Part shown: positions 18,944 to 28,270 of the stretch, piece by piece
Layout of the letters: each line of letters starts with the position of its first letter
Numbering within the stretch: the first letter of the stretch is position 1
Origin: a bacterium
GTDB lineage: Bacteria > JAHJDO01
Reading direction: 5' to 3'
DNA: 35,774 nucleotides
Assembly (NCBI GenBank): GCA_030611945.1
Contig: JAUWOV010000006.1
Location: forward strand, 1-35,774
Program-made: the position numbers and the translations under genes
Notes under the pieces: model-generated
Database searches by the model: none
The model's input: the letters and a program-made list of their open reading frames with translations, nothing else
Told to the model about the DNA's origin: nothing

Positions 18944-21108
18944 AGTATCTTAATCCTATTATTCTTTATTTTTATTGAAATTGTTCCGTCTGTCTCTGTG
19001 TAATAAATGTCTTTATCACGGATATGTTTTACAGCAGAAAGCTTGTGTTGATAAATAAGGATTTTTCTATCGTTAATGCTGATTATGTGTGCACAATCGG
19101 GGGTGATTAAGAGCTTCACATTGCTTGGCGCAATGTGAAGCTCAAGATTGTTATTGCAGACTTTAGAACTAATTTTCGAATATTTGAAAACAGGTTCTTC
19201 ATGTTTGATATTTCTGTATGTAAGTCCGGTATGTTCAATGAATTTGCGGAAGTTCTTGTATGTAAACGAGTTTTTGGACTGCGCAGTATCCAGAACTTGT
19301 TTAATATTGAAATTCTTTGATAGATCAACAACTGTGCCCAGATGATCGTCGCTTACTCTATTCAGGAACAGATAATCAATTTTCGAGATATGTTTTGTCC
19401 ATAGAAGCGGCTGAATTACTTTTTCAACATTATTAAATTTATTGCTGTCACTGGTTATAAGCACGATTTTATTTCGAGTTCTCCCGCAGGGGAATTTTAT
19501 AAGCACTATATCTCCGTCCGAAGAATGTGGAAAAACAATCTCAATAGAATTGCTCTTTATTCTTGGAGATAAAAATAGAATTACCAAAATAAGTGTGAGG
19601 ATATATAATAGCTTCCTGTTTTTTATGCCGTTATAAAGCGCATATAAGGCAAATGCGATTAATGTGTAATATCCAATGACATCTGCAATATATGGCTTTT
19701 GCACCTCAAGATACATGAAGTTTATTGATGAGAAAAATTCTATTAATCTTAATAATATTGTCAGTAGAATCCAATTTGGCATACTGAAGATATAGGCAAG
19801 TTTAATCCATAATATTCCGAACATGGATGCGAGCAATCCAAGCGCTAATATGCAGGCAACAATTGGAAGCACTATAATATTGGTAAAAACGCTCCACAAC
19901 GATAAATAATTAAAGTGATATGCGACTATTGGCATAACGCTTATCTGGGCTGCCAAAGACACTGAAAATGCAGCTGACAAAAAATACGGTCTTAATTTAA
20001 TTCTCTCAATCAGTATAGGAGCAAGGCAAATAATTCCTAATGTAGCTATGAAAGAAAGCTGAAAACCAGCATTAAACAAGCTGTATGGATTGATAAATAA
20101 AAGCGCAAGACATGCTAACGACATGCTGATATAAAGATTCTGTTCTCTATCAATTATAATAGCCGTTAATACTGCTAAAGCCATTATAGTTGTGCGGAAT
20201 ATAGGATCCCGCATACCCGTAACCATACAATACAATATAACCAATAATATCAAGATAAGCGCAGCGACCTTTTTTGGAATTCTGCATAACTTTAGAAATC
20301 CCCAGAACATAAGAAGAATCAGACCAACATGAAGACCTGACACTGCAAGAATATGTACTATGCCGCTCTTTCTGAACATATCAAAGATCTGTTGTGGTAT
20401 ATCCTCCCGCATGCCCAGTAGAATCCCGTTCAGCATCGCAGCCTGAGGATCCGGTAAACTTCGTTTATTGATCATTTTTATAACGTTCTTTAAAGCAAGC
20501 GCCTTGCCAATAATAAAATTTCCCTCATTCATGGCGACTATTTTTATATTCTCTGCATCTTTTATCTTCATTACTCCATATACATGATGCCGTTCCAGAT
20601 ACTTTTTATAGTTAAATGTTCCTATATTCCCTGACCAGTAGGGCTGAGAAAGTTTTCCAAACACCTGAACTTTATCACCGTATTTAAAATTAAGATTGCA
20701 AGAGCTTACTTTAACAAAGATCAATCCATTAGGTGTTTGCAGCCCTTCAATTTGCTCAGGAGATATAACAAAATTCGTATAGAATCTTCTCCTTACAGGG
20801 TCTTTTATTATTATGCCTTTAATTTGAATGTCGGCATTGGAATATGTCTGGATGTTTGGTTGATGAAAAGAAGAGTAGATTTCAGTATACGTCATACCAA
20901 TTGGGATCGTTAAGCAGTAAAGAAAGATTATGCCTCCGAATGCTTTCGGAGAAGTCCTTTTCTTTCTAAAGCAAATTATTTCTCCTGAAAGAAGAACAAG
21001 GCTGCATATTGCTTTATACAATAGAGGGATATGTAAATACGTCTCAAGCAATATACCTGCAATGAATAGAAGAGTGATGTATATAAGAGGACTAGTTTTG
21101 CCTTTCAC
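18922..21108 (-). CDS. comEC: ComEC/Rec2 family DNA-uptake channel with degenerate C-terminal MBL-like domain
   Basis: DUF4131-like N-terminus (IQIKGIIIKDPVRRRFYTNFVI...GDKVQVFGKLSQPYWSGNIGTFNYKKYLERHHVYGVMKI); Competence domain MLNGILLGMREDIPQQIFDMFRKSGIVHILAVSGLHVGLI. Confidence 0.93.
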   Translation of the reverse strand: MKGKTSPLIYITLLFIAGILLETYLHIPLLYKAICSLVLLSGEIICFRKKRTSPKAFGGIIFLYCLTIPIGMTYTEIYSSFHQPNIQTYSNADIQIKGIIIKDPVRRRFYTNFVISPEQIEGLQTPNGLIFVKVSSCNLNFKYGDKVQVFGKLSQPYWSGNIGTFNYKKYLERHHVYGVMKIKDAENIKIVAMNEGNFIIGKALALKNVIKMINKRSLPDPQAAMLNGILLGMREDIPQQIFDMFRKSGIVHILAVSGLHVGLILLMFWGFLKLCRIPKKVAALILILLVILYCMVTGMRDPIFRTTIMALAVLTAIIIDREQNLYISMSLACLALLFINPYSLFNAGFQLSFIATLGIICLAPILIERIKLRPYFLSAAFSVSLAAQISVMPIVAYHFNYLSLWSVFTNIIVLPIVACILALGLLASMFGILWIKLAYIFSMPNWILLTILLRLIEFFSSINFMYLEVQKPYIADVIGYYTLIAFALYALYNGIKNRKLLYILTLILVILFLSPRIKSNSIEIVFPHSSDGDIVLIKFPCGRTRNKIVLITSDSNKFNNVEKVIQPLLWTKHISKIDYLFLNRVSDDHLGTVVDLSKNFNIKQVLDTAQSKNSFTYKNFRKFIEHTGLTYRNIKHEEPVFKYSKISSKVCNNNLELHIAPSNVKLLITPDCAHIISINDRKILIYQHKLSAVKHIRDKDIYYTETDGTISIKIKNNRIKILCSKESG

Positions 21109-21154
21109 AAAGAACTTTATAATAAATCAGAGTCTCTTTAGCAAGAATAAACCA

Positions 21155-21547
21155 TTACCTTTTCCCATATTTAGCTCCTTTATCAGCAGCCATGGGAATT
21201 GAATACGATTCCTCTTCCGAAAGAATAATCCTACAGACTTGCAGAATCCTCCTAATATCTTCGGTTTTTTGTTTTCGCAAGGTATTCTCAATATCTATAA
21301 TTAGTTTCTCTTTTTCTTCAATTGAGTATTTTCGTGAAATAAAAGAGAAAAACTTCTCTTCCTTAACGCCAAGGGCTGTTGCAAGTTTCTCTATCGTATC
21401 CAACGAGGCTCCCTGCTTGCCTCTTTCCATTATTCCGATGTAAGTGGGATGCAATCCTGCTTTTTCTGCCAGCCATTCCTGTGTCAGCCCCTTGGACAGT
21501 CTTAAACTTCTTAATCTCCGTCCAAATAATTTTCTTAAATTTCCCAT
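21155..21547 (-). CDS. XRE-family HTH transcriptional regulator
   Basis: FGRRLRSLRLSKGLTQEWLAEKAGLHPTYIGIMERGKQGASLDTIEKLATALGV. Confidence 0.93.
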   Translation of the reverse strand: MGNLRKLFGRRLRSLRLSKGLTQEWLAEKAGLHPTYIGIMERGKQGASLDTIEKLATALGVKEEKFFSFISRKYSIEEKEKLIIDIENTLRKQKTEDIRRILQVCRIILSEEESYSIPMAADKGAKYGKR

Positions 21548-21566
21548 ATATCTCCTTCTTTTTTAT

Positions 21567-21587
21567 TATAGTTATAATATAGTTATA
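21567..21587. promoter_or_regulatory. Candidate XRE operator: two TATAGTTATA direct repeats with 11-bp period
   Basis: TATAGTTATA at 21567-21576 and 21578-21587 in the divergent intergenic region between two XRE genes. Confidence 0.5.
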
Positions 21588-21685
21588 AAATCCCACATTT
21601 AAACAGACTAAAATTTATTTTCTTTGACAAGTATGACTATAATCTGTATTCTGTAATTAAGATTGAATTTAAAAAAGGAGGTTGT

Positions 21686-21892
21686 ATGTCTTGGGTTTTA
21701 AAAAAATTTGGCAGAAATGTGGCGCACTATCGTAAAGAGAAGAAGCTTTCTCAGGAAAAACTTGCAGAATTAGCCAATCTTCACCGTACCTACATTGGAC
21801 AAATTGAAAGCGGCAAACGAAATGTTGGCATAGAAAATATAGCCAAGCTCGCCAAGGCTCTTGGCGTTTCAGTGAAGATTTTAGTCAAGTAA
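21686..21892 (+). CDS. Small XRE-family HTH regulator
   Basis: 68 aa: FGRNVAHYRKEKKLSQEKLAELANLHRTYIGQIESGKRNVGIENIAKLAKALGVSVKILVK; RBS-like AAAGGAGG upstream. Confidence 0.92.
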   Translation: MSWVLKKFGRNVAHYRKEKKLSQEKLAELANLHRTYIGQIESGKRNVGIENIAKLAKALGVSVKILVK

Positions 21893-22032
21893 GTTGGCAG
21901 AATATGCTCTTTTGAGAAAAAACAGTAATCCACTTTTACTGGTATTATTTTGCTAAATCAATAAAAATTTGGTATATTTTAGTTGGTTTTTTATTGGATT
22001 ACATTTAAAATTATAAATTAGGAGAAATATTT

Positions 22033-22953
22033 ATGGATACAAATGACCTTAAAATAGGAGATGTTCTTCTCTTTTCCCCGGAGAAGGGAAGCTTTATCTC
22101 ATGAGCGATCACATTTTTAACCGATGCACCTGTAAGTCATGCAGCCATGTTTTACAATGAAGAGAATCAATTGATCATTGAAGAAACACCACCTCAGGTT
22201 AAAGTAAATGGTGCTGTTGAACGTTTTAAAGGCAGAGAAATTTACATACGTCGCCTAAACGTTAAAGAAGAATTGCCTCTATCTCCTGTAATTGAAGTGT
22301 CAACAAATTATTTAAATGATGCAGAACCATATGATAGTAGTGGGCTGTATATGGTTGGTTTATTGTTGATTTACAGAAAATTCACGCCAAATACTTTAGT
22401 TCAAAAGGTGATGGTGAAAATTTTGAAAAAGCTCACTAAATCTATTGTTAAATATATACATGAGTATCAGAATCCAGGGAAATCACCAATGGTATGTTCT
22501 CAATTCGTGGCACAGTGTTACGATGCTGCTGGTGATAAATACAAATTACAAATTAAAAATGGTATTTTGCAGAAAATGTCGGCTATGCAAGATAACAGCA
22601 GCAATGTATTGGATCAGGTAATGGAAATTGTGGAAAGCGGCAAAAGAGCAAATTTACAGACGTTACTTGCCCCAACTTTCAAAATCAAGGACGAGTCGTT
22701 TTCCTCTGGTGAAGAACTATGCAGAGAATTGAAAGAAGCTTTTGATTTAACGGCAAAGGAAATTACCACAGGCATCACAGATGAACTAATTGAAGCTATC
22801 TCTCAATTTGCTCACGCTCATTTACAAGGTATCATCCAAGACGATGTCACTAAGGTTTTTCAAAATCTTAAAGATAATGAAAATATGTTTGTGTTTCCAG
22901 GAGATTTACTGAATCATTGTAACAATCTTAAGGATGTTGGGACGATTAAGTGA
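22033..22953 (+). pseudogene. YiiX/NlpC-P60-like permuted cysteine peptidase interrupted by one in-frame TGA (22102-22104)
   Basis: In-frame translation MDTNDLKIGDVLLFSPEKGSFIS*AITFLTDAPVSHAAMFYNEENQL...SPMVCSQFVAQCYDAAG...; AGGAG upstream of the ATG at 22033; ORF 22147-22953 is the same frame after the stop. Confidence 0.75.
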
Positions 22954-23072
22954 TATATAAAACATAACAAATCACTCCAGCGGACAGCGTATCGCTATCG
23001 TTGAATTTTAGTCTTTTGGATGAATCTTGAATGACTTCTCTTTGATCTCTGAAGATCCAGTAAAAATTATTA

Positions 23073-23101
23073 TTGACAGGAGATAATAACCCTGCTAAAA
23101 T
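23073..23101 (+). promoter_or_regulatory. Sigma70-like promoter of the AAA_14/DUF4143 gene
   Basis: TTGACA (23073-23078)-N17-TAAAAT (23096-23101) with extended -10 TGC. Confidence 0.65.
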
Positions 23102-23134
23102 TCACATTAGTTGAATAATAACCCTGCTAAAATT
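23083..23134 (+). repeat. 20-bp perfect direct repeat ATAATAACCCTGCTAAAATT, copies at 23083-23102 and 23115-23134
   Basis: Directly read; period 32 bp; the first copy overlaps the -10 region, the second lies just before the ATG at 23141. Confidence 0.9.
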
Positions 23135-23140
23135 AAATTT

Positions 23141-24388
23141 ATGTACATAAAAAGAGAGTTAGAAACTAAAATTAGGAAGTATCTTGCTAAACCGGAGATA
23201 CTTGCAATCATTGGCGCAAGGCAGAGTGGTAAAACAACGCTCTTGAAAGAAATTTTTAAATCATTGAAAGATGCGGTTTATGTTGATTTTGAAGATAGGG
23301 ATATTCTTGAGTTATTCAGCAATGATATTAAGTCTTTCTATAATCTATATGCCATGGATGCAAAGTACCTGTTTATTGACGAGTTTCAATATGCTAAAGA
23401 AGGGGGACAAAAATTAAAATATCTCTATGATACTCACAAGACAAAAATTATTATTTCAGGGTCCTCTGTTTTGGATTTGACACACCAGGCAGTGAGGTAT
23501 TTGGTCGGGCGCATATTCATATTTAATCTTTATCCTTTTAATTTTAGAGAGTATCTCCGTTACTGCAATCCCACACTTTGTAAAAATATATATTGGAATA
23601 TCAAAAATGGAATAGATGAATATCTCTACGAGGAAATGAAGTCTCCTCCTAATGTATCTGGGGACGTAATAAAAGAGATTAATAGATACTATTACGAGTA
23701 TGCTGTTTTTGGGGGATACCCGCGAGTAGTATTGGCAGAAAATAGCGATGAGAAGATGATGATATTGAAAAATATTTATAATACCTATTTTCTGCGAGAG
23801 ATTAGAGACATCCTGCAATTGAGCACAGAAGCAGAACTGCAAAAACTCATAAAAACGCTTTCCATGCAGGTAGGTTCTTTGGTGGCATATAACGAGTTAT
23901 GTCAGATTAGCTCCCTCAATTATAGCAATCTCATGAAACATTTGAACATTCTGGAGAAGACCTTTGTAATTAAGAGGGTGTTGCCTTTTTATACCAACAA
24001 AAGAATTGAGATAGCTAAGTCTCCAAAGGTATATTTCATAGATAATGGGTTTCGCAATGTTGCTGTGGGTAATTTTCAGAGATTTGAGGAAAGAAGCGAC
24101 ATAGGAAATCTTAATGAAAATTTTGTAGCAGGACAGTTATTGAAGGAGGAACGCAATATCAACTATTGGCGTACAAAGTCTCATGCTGAGGTTGATTTTG
24201 TGCTGGAAGAGAAGGGAAGAAAGATGGCTATAGAGGTAAAATCCACATTACATTCTAATAAAGCAGGCAGAGCATTGCTGAGTTTAAAAGAAAAGTATTC
24301 TCTGCATAGGACAGTCGTCGTTTCTGAAAATCATTTCTCTTTTGATAAAGAACGCGATATTCTTTTTATGCCTATATTTTTTGTTTAA
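23141..24388 (+). CDS. AAA_14 / DUF4143 family ATPase (ORF-track start 23111 is a TTG inside the repeat; ATG at 23141 is likelier)
   Basis: IKRELETKIRKYLAKPEILAIIGARQSGKTTLLKEIF...YLFIDEFQY...IIISGSSVLDL...LVGRIFIFNLYPFNFREYLRY...INYWRTKSHAEVDFVLEEKGRKMAIEVKST. Confidence 0.93.
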   Translation: MYIKRELETKIRKYLAKPEILAIIGARQSGKTTLLKEIFKSLKDAVYVDFEDRDILELFSNDIKSFYNLYAMDAKYLFIDEFQYAKEGGQKLKYLYDTHKTKIIISGSSVLDLTHQAVRYLVGRIFIFNLYPFNFREYLRYCNPTLCKNIYWNIKNGIDEYLYEEMKSPPNVSGDVIKEINRYYYEYAVFGGYPRVVLAENSDEKMMILKNIYNTYFLREIRDILQLSTEAELQKLIKTLSMQVGSLVAYNELCQISSLNYSNLMKHLNILEKTFVIKRVLPFYTNKRIEIAKSPKVYFIDNGFRNVAVGNFQRFEERSDIGNLNENFVAGQLLKEERNINYWRTKSHAEVDFVLEEKGRKMAIEVKSTLHSNKAGRALLSLKEKYSLHRTVVVSENHFSFDKERDILFMPIFFV

Positions 24389-24414
24389 GAATCCATTACA
24401 CGGAGGGATTAAAA

Positions 24415-25062
24415 ATGGCTTTATTTTTTTCAAAAACCAATAAGCTTCTGGAAATGCTTGAAGGATATTTGGGAAAGGTTACTGAATGTATGGAACAGGC
24501 ACAAAAGACTTTATTGCTCTATCTTGATAAAGGCTGTTGTGAGGAATTTGACGGGCTTGTAACTAAAACTCACATAGCTGAATCATGCAGTGATGATCTG
24601 AGAAGAGAGATTGAGATTATTCTATATGAAAAGGCATTAATGCCAGAATCAAGAGGAGATATTCTCGGGTTGCTGGAGACTGTTGACAGGATTCCAAACA
24701 AGGCGGAATCCGTGGCGTTCCAAATGCAAACAGAGGCGCTGAAAATCCCTGATGAATTTAAATCGGATCTGCGTAAGATAATCAATATAAATTTAAATAT
24801 CTTTGAGGACATTAAACGGGCAATTAGGGCTGTATTTAAGAATATTAAAGATGTAAGACACATTACAAATGAGATAGATAAGAAAGAGAGTAATTCTGAT
24901 TCTATGGAAAGGGATTTAATTAAAAAATTGTTCCGTTCAGATATTGACACTGGAGAGAAAATTCTCCTGAAAGAATTAATAATTGAGATTGGAAGTATAT
25001 CAGACAGAGCTGAGGACACTGCGGATCGACTGAATATAATGGCGGTAAAGAGGCTGATTTAA
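24415..25062 (+). CDS. DUF47 family (PhoU-like) phosphate transport regulator
   Basis: ETVDRIPNKAESVAFQMQTEALKIP...EIDKKESNSDSMERDLIKKLFRSDID...KELIIEIGSISDRAEDTADRLNIMAVKR; overlaps the PiT start. Confidence 0.92.
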   Translation: MALFFSKTNKLLEMLEGYLGKVTECMEQAQKTLLLYLDKGCCEEFDGLVTKTHIAESCSDDLRREIEIILYEKALMPESRGDILGLLETVDRIPNKAESVAFQMQTEALKIPDEFKSDLRKIININLNIFEDIKRAIRAVFKNIKDVRHITNEIDKKESNSDSMERDLIKKLFRSDIDTGEKILLKELIIEIGSISDRAEDTADRLNIMAVKRLI

Positions 25063-26006
25063 TGTTTCTTAGTCTTAGTTATTTAAAATTACTTGGTGGT
25101 ATTTACCTCGGCTGGTCATTAGGCGCAAATGATGCTGCAAATATCTTTGGAACTGCAGTTTCTTCAGGCATGGTCAAATTCCGAACAGCAGCGGTTTTTC
25201 TTACTGTGTTTGTAATACTCGGAGCAATAATCGGCGGAATGCCAGGAATGAAAACACTTGGAGGACTTACAAGCCAAAACATAGACACAGCCTTTGTTAT
25301 TTCTATTGCGGCAGCTATTGCGGTAACTTTATTAACAATATTAAAACTCCCTGTTTCTACGTCTCAGGCAGTTGTAGGAGCTATACTCGGTATTGGAATC
25401 TTACAGAAGCAGGTTAATTTTGCTGGATTGCAGAAGATTGTAATCTGCTGGATATGCACACCTATTGGCGCCGCTGTTATAGCAATTCTACTCTACATGT
25501 TTTTGACTTACATGCTTAGAAAAATAGATATACATTTTCTTAATTTTGATAGAATTGTGCGAATTATGCTTATACTGTCCGGGGCTTATGGAGCCTATGC
25601 TTTGGGAGCAAATAATGTTGCGAATGTAACGGGCGTTTACTATCAAGCTGGCATACTTACGCCATTTTCGGCCGCATTAATAGGAAGCATTAGTATAGCG
25701 CTTGGCGCAGTTACATTTAGCAAAAATGTTATGACGACAGTGGGAAAAAGCATTATTCCTTTAAATGCATTCTGCGCTCTGGTTGTAGTGCTTTCAGGAG
25801 CTATAACAGTTGATGTATTTGCGCATATTGGAGTTCCTGTTTCTACATCTCAAGCTGTGATAGGAGCGGTCCTTGGAGTTGGAGTTGTAAGAAATGTTAA
25901 GGCAGTTAACTTTAAAGTGCTTTACAGGATTTTCTCAGGATGGTTAGTCACTCCTGTTATTAGCTGTGCTCTTTCTTATATGTTGTATAGGATATTTTAT
26001 ATGTAA
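25062..26006 (+). CDS. PiT family inorganic phosphate transporter
   Basis: GWSLGANDAANIFGTAVSSGM...KLPVSTSQAVVGAILG and repeat YALGANNVANVTG...GVPVSTSQAVIGAVLGVG. Confidence 0.96.
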   Translation: MFLSLSYLKLLGGIYLGWSLGANDAANIFGTAVSSGMVKFRTAAVFLTVFVILGAIIGGMPGMKTLGGLTSQNIDTAFVISIAAAIAVTLLTILKLPVSTSQAVVGAILGIGILQKQVNFAGLQKIVICWICTPIGAAVIAILLYMFLTYMLRKIDIHFLNFDRIVRIMLILSGAYGAYALGANNVANVTGVYYQAGILTPFSAALIGSISIALGAVTFSKNVMTTVGKSIIPLNAFCALVVVLSGAITVDVFAHIGVPVSTSQAVIGAVLGVGVVRNVKAVNFKVLYRIFSGWLVTPVISCALSYMLYRIFYM

Positions 26007-26093
26007 TTTCCACAGTTATGTAAAAATTATATGGATTTTTTTTACAATATTTGCTAAAATTCTCGCATACAATATGTGGTATGATACAGAAAG

Positions 26094-27197
26094 TTAATGT
26101 ATAAGTTTTTCTATTCTCTCAAAGATTTTTTCTGTAGAATTGATATGAAGCTTGCCAAGTTTCCTGCTGCTCAAAGCCATTTGCTCCAGCTTGTGTTCGT
26201 TTTTAATTAAATCCAGTATTTTTTCGCTTAGTGTTGCTGCACAGAGGTTTTTTTCTTCTATGATTATTCCTGCTCCATTGTCAGAGAGAAGTTTGCCATT
26301 GTAAAACTGATGATTAGCTGCAGCATGAGGATAGGGGATTAGGATGGCAGGAATACCAAATAAACTGATTTCAGTAATTGTCATGGCTCCTGCCCTTGAT
26401 ATTACAAAATCGGAATTTGCATAAATATCAGCGATATGTTCCGTAAAAGGCATTACTTTTATATCTAAATTAGCTTTTTTATATTTGTCCAGAATTGATT
26501 GATAATCTTTTTCTCCTGTAATATGTATTATGTGCCAGTCTTTGAAATTTTCTCTTATATTGATAAATGTATCCAAAGAAACAATATTGATCTGATGCGA
26601 TCCCTGACTGCCTCCAAAGACAAAGATTGTTTTCTTTTTTTTTGAAGCAGGATTATGCTTTTTATCAGCTGCTCTTAAAATGTCATCTCTTATAGGATTG
26701 CCAACTGTTACAATCCTGCTCCTGCATGGCAGATATTCTTTTGTCTCATCAAATGCAACATCAACTTCTGCAGCTATATTTGCCAATAATTTATTTGTAG
26801 AACCTGGCACAACATTCTGTTCATGAATTAAAGTAGGAATTCTTATCAGGTATGCGGCTATAATAGGTGAAACGCTCAGGTAACTGCCCATGCCTACAAC
26901 TATATCCGGCTTAAATTTTAATATAAGAATAAAGGATTGGATCAAGCCCAAGAAAGCTTCAAACAAGCATGGGATAATATTGAACAGTTTGTTCCTGTTC
27001 CATCCTCTGCCAAAAATCGCGGCTGTTTGAAAACCTGTTTTCGTAATTTTATGTGGAGAACAGTGTCTTGAAATCAAAAATAATATGTCAGGGTTTTTAA
27101 CCCTTTTTGTATAATTTGCGATCGCCAATGCAGGATACAGATGTCCGCCTGTTGTTCCTGCGGCAAATATGATCTTTGTGCGCTTCATCGTTCCCAT
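26094..27197 (-). CDS. murG: UDP-N-acetylglucosamine--N-acetylmuramyl-(pentapeptide) pyrophosphoryl-undecaprenol GlcNAc transferase
   Basis: IIFAAGTTGGHLYPALAIA...VVGMGSYLSVSPIIAAYLIRIPTLIHEQNVVPGSTNKLLA...FGGSQGSHQIN...SDFVISRAGAMTITEISLFGIPAILIPYPHAAANHQFYN. Confidence 0.97.
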   Translation of the reverse strand: MGTMKRTKIIFAAGTTGGHLYPALAIANYTKRVKNPDILFLISRHCSPHKITKTGFQTAAIFGRGWNRNKLFNIIPCLFEAFLGLIQSFILILKFKPDIVVGMGSYLSVSPIIAAYLIRIPTLIHEQNVVPGSTNKLLANIAAEVDVAFDETKEYLPCRSRIVTVGNPIRDDILRAADKKHNPASKKKKTIFVFGGSQGSHQINIVSLDTFINIRENFKDWHIIHITGEKDYQSILDKYKKANLDIKVMPFTEHIADIYANSDFVISRAGAMTITEISLFGIPAILIPYPHAAANHQFYNGKLLSDNGAGIIIEEKNLCAATLSEKILDLIKNEHKLEQMALSSRKLGKLHINSTEKIFERIEKLIH

Positions 27198-28270
27198 TCC
27201 CTGCTGACATTAAGCAATAAGCCGATAGCAGTCATATTAACAATTAAGGAAGAGCCGCCAAAACTGATAAATGGAAGAGTGGTTCCCTTTGTCGGAAGAA
27301 GTCCTGTGACAACACCAATGTTTATTACAACCTGATATGCAATCATTATAGTAATGCCAATTGCCAATAGGTGTCCATATAAGTCAGGTGCGTGATATGC
27401 TATTATAATGCCTCTCCATATTATGTATGCAAATAACATAATTATTATGAAAGTTCCTATAAAGCCAAGTTCTTCGCCAATTATTGAAAATATAAAATCC
27501 GTATGCGCCTCGGGCAGATAGAATAATTTCTGAATTCCTTTGCCGAGTCCTTTTCCCCACCAGCCGCCTGATCCTAATGCGTAAAAGGATTGGATGATTT
27601 GATATCCTTTTCCCAGAGGATCCTCCCATGGATTAAGAAAAACCATTATCCTTTTCATGCGGTAAGGAAAGGTGCGAATTGCAATATAGACAGCAGGTAA
27701 GGATGAGAGGAAAAAGACTGCTAGGTGCTTTATATTAGCTCCTGATATGAACATCATTGTCAGAACAATTCCTGCAATAAGCACACATGACCCAAGATCG
27801 TTTTTTATTATTAGAGCTAATACTAAACCCAATACCAGCATTTGAGGTAGAAAACCTTTTATAAATTCTTTAATATTGTGCTGTTTTCTGGTTAAGAAGT
27901 TGGCTGCATACATAATCATAACAAGTTTTGCGAGCTCTGAAGGCTGCATGCTGAACGAACCGATTCTGATCCATCTTCTTGCTCCTCCCGCAGCTCTGCC
28001 AATATGAGGAAAATGTACCAGGATTAATAGAATAATTGTTATAATCAGAAAAGGTTTTCCAAGTTTTTTAAGCATCTCATAGCGGATATTCATACTTGCA
28101 AACATAAATATAAGCCCTATAAAAGCCAGGATTAAATGGCGGACAAGGAAATGAAATGGATTATTGAATTTCAATATAGAAACCATAGCTGCTGTATTGA
28201 ACACCATTATTATTCCAATACTAATTAAGATAAAGACAACAGATAGCAGCGCAATATTCTGTTTATGCAT
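27185..28270 (-). CDS. ftsW: Lipid II polymerase FtsW (SEDS family)
   Basis: ARRWIRIGSFSMQPSELAKLVMIMYAANFL...NPWEDPLGKGYQIIQSFYALGSGGWWGKGLGKGIQKLFYLPEAHTDFIFSIIGEELGF...GLLPTKGTTLPFISFGGSSL. Confidence 0.96.
   Translation of the reverse strand: MHKQNIALLSVVFILISIGIIMVFNTAAMVSILKFNNPFHFLVRHLILAFIGLIFMFASMNIRYEMLKKLGKPFLIITIILLILVHFPHIGRAAGGARRWIRIGSFSMQPSELAKLVMIMYAANFLTRKQHNIKEFIKGFLPQMLVLGLVLALIIKNDLGSCVLIAGIVLTMMFISGANIKHLAVFFLSSLPAVYIAIRTFPYRMKRIMVFLNPWEDPLGKGYQIIQSFYALGSGGWWGKGLGKGIQKLFYLPEAHTDFIFSIIGEELGFIGTFIIIMLFAYIIWRGIIIAYHAPDLYGHLLAIGITIMIAYQVVINIGVVTGLLPTKGTTLPFISFGGSSLIVNMTAIGLLLNVSREWER

Noticed and set aside
21923-21941. CAGTAA-TCCACTT-TTACTG as terminator of the small XRE gene
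   Set aside because: Only a 6-bp AT-rich stem without a clear U-tract; could be chance.
22102-22104. Alternative genetic code or selenocysteine at the TGA in the YiiX-like gene
   Set aside because: Other core genes in the window use TGA as a normal stop (e.g. ORF ending 7380, MNT/YiiX ends) and contain no internal TGAs; homologs carry a basic rather than Cys residue there as far as I recall, and I see no convincing SECIS hairpin just downstream.
23111-23140. TTG start at 23111 for the AAA_14/DUF4143 ATPase
   Set aside because: It lies inside the direct-repeat leader; the ATG at 23141 begins the conserved MYIKRELETKIRKYL segment.
26007-26093. Terminator or promoter between convergent PiT and murG genes
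   Set aside because: Only a weak CATAC/GTATG stem and no well-spaced promoter boxes were seen.
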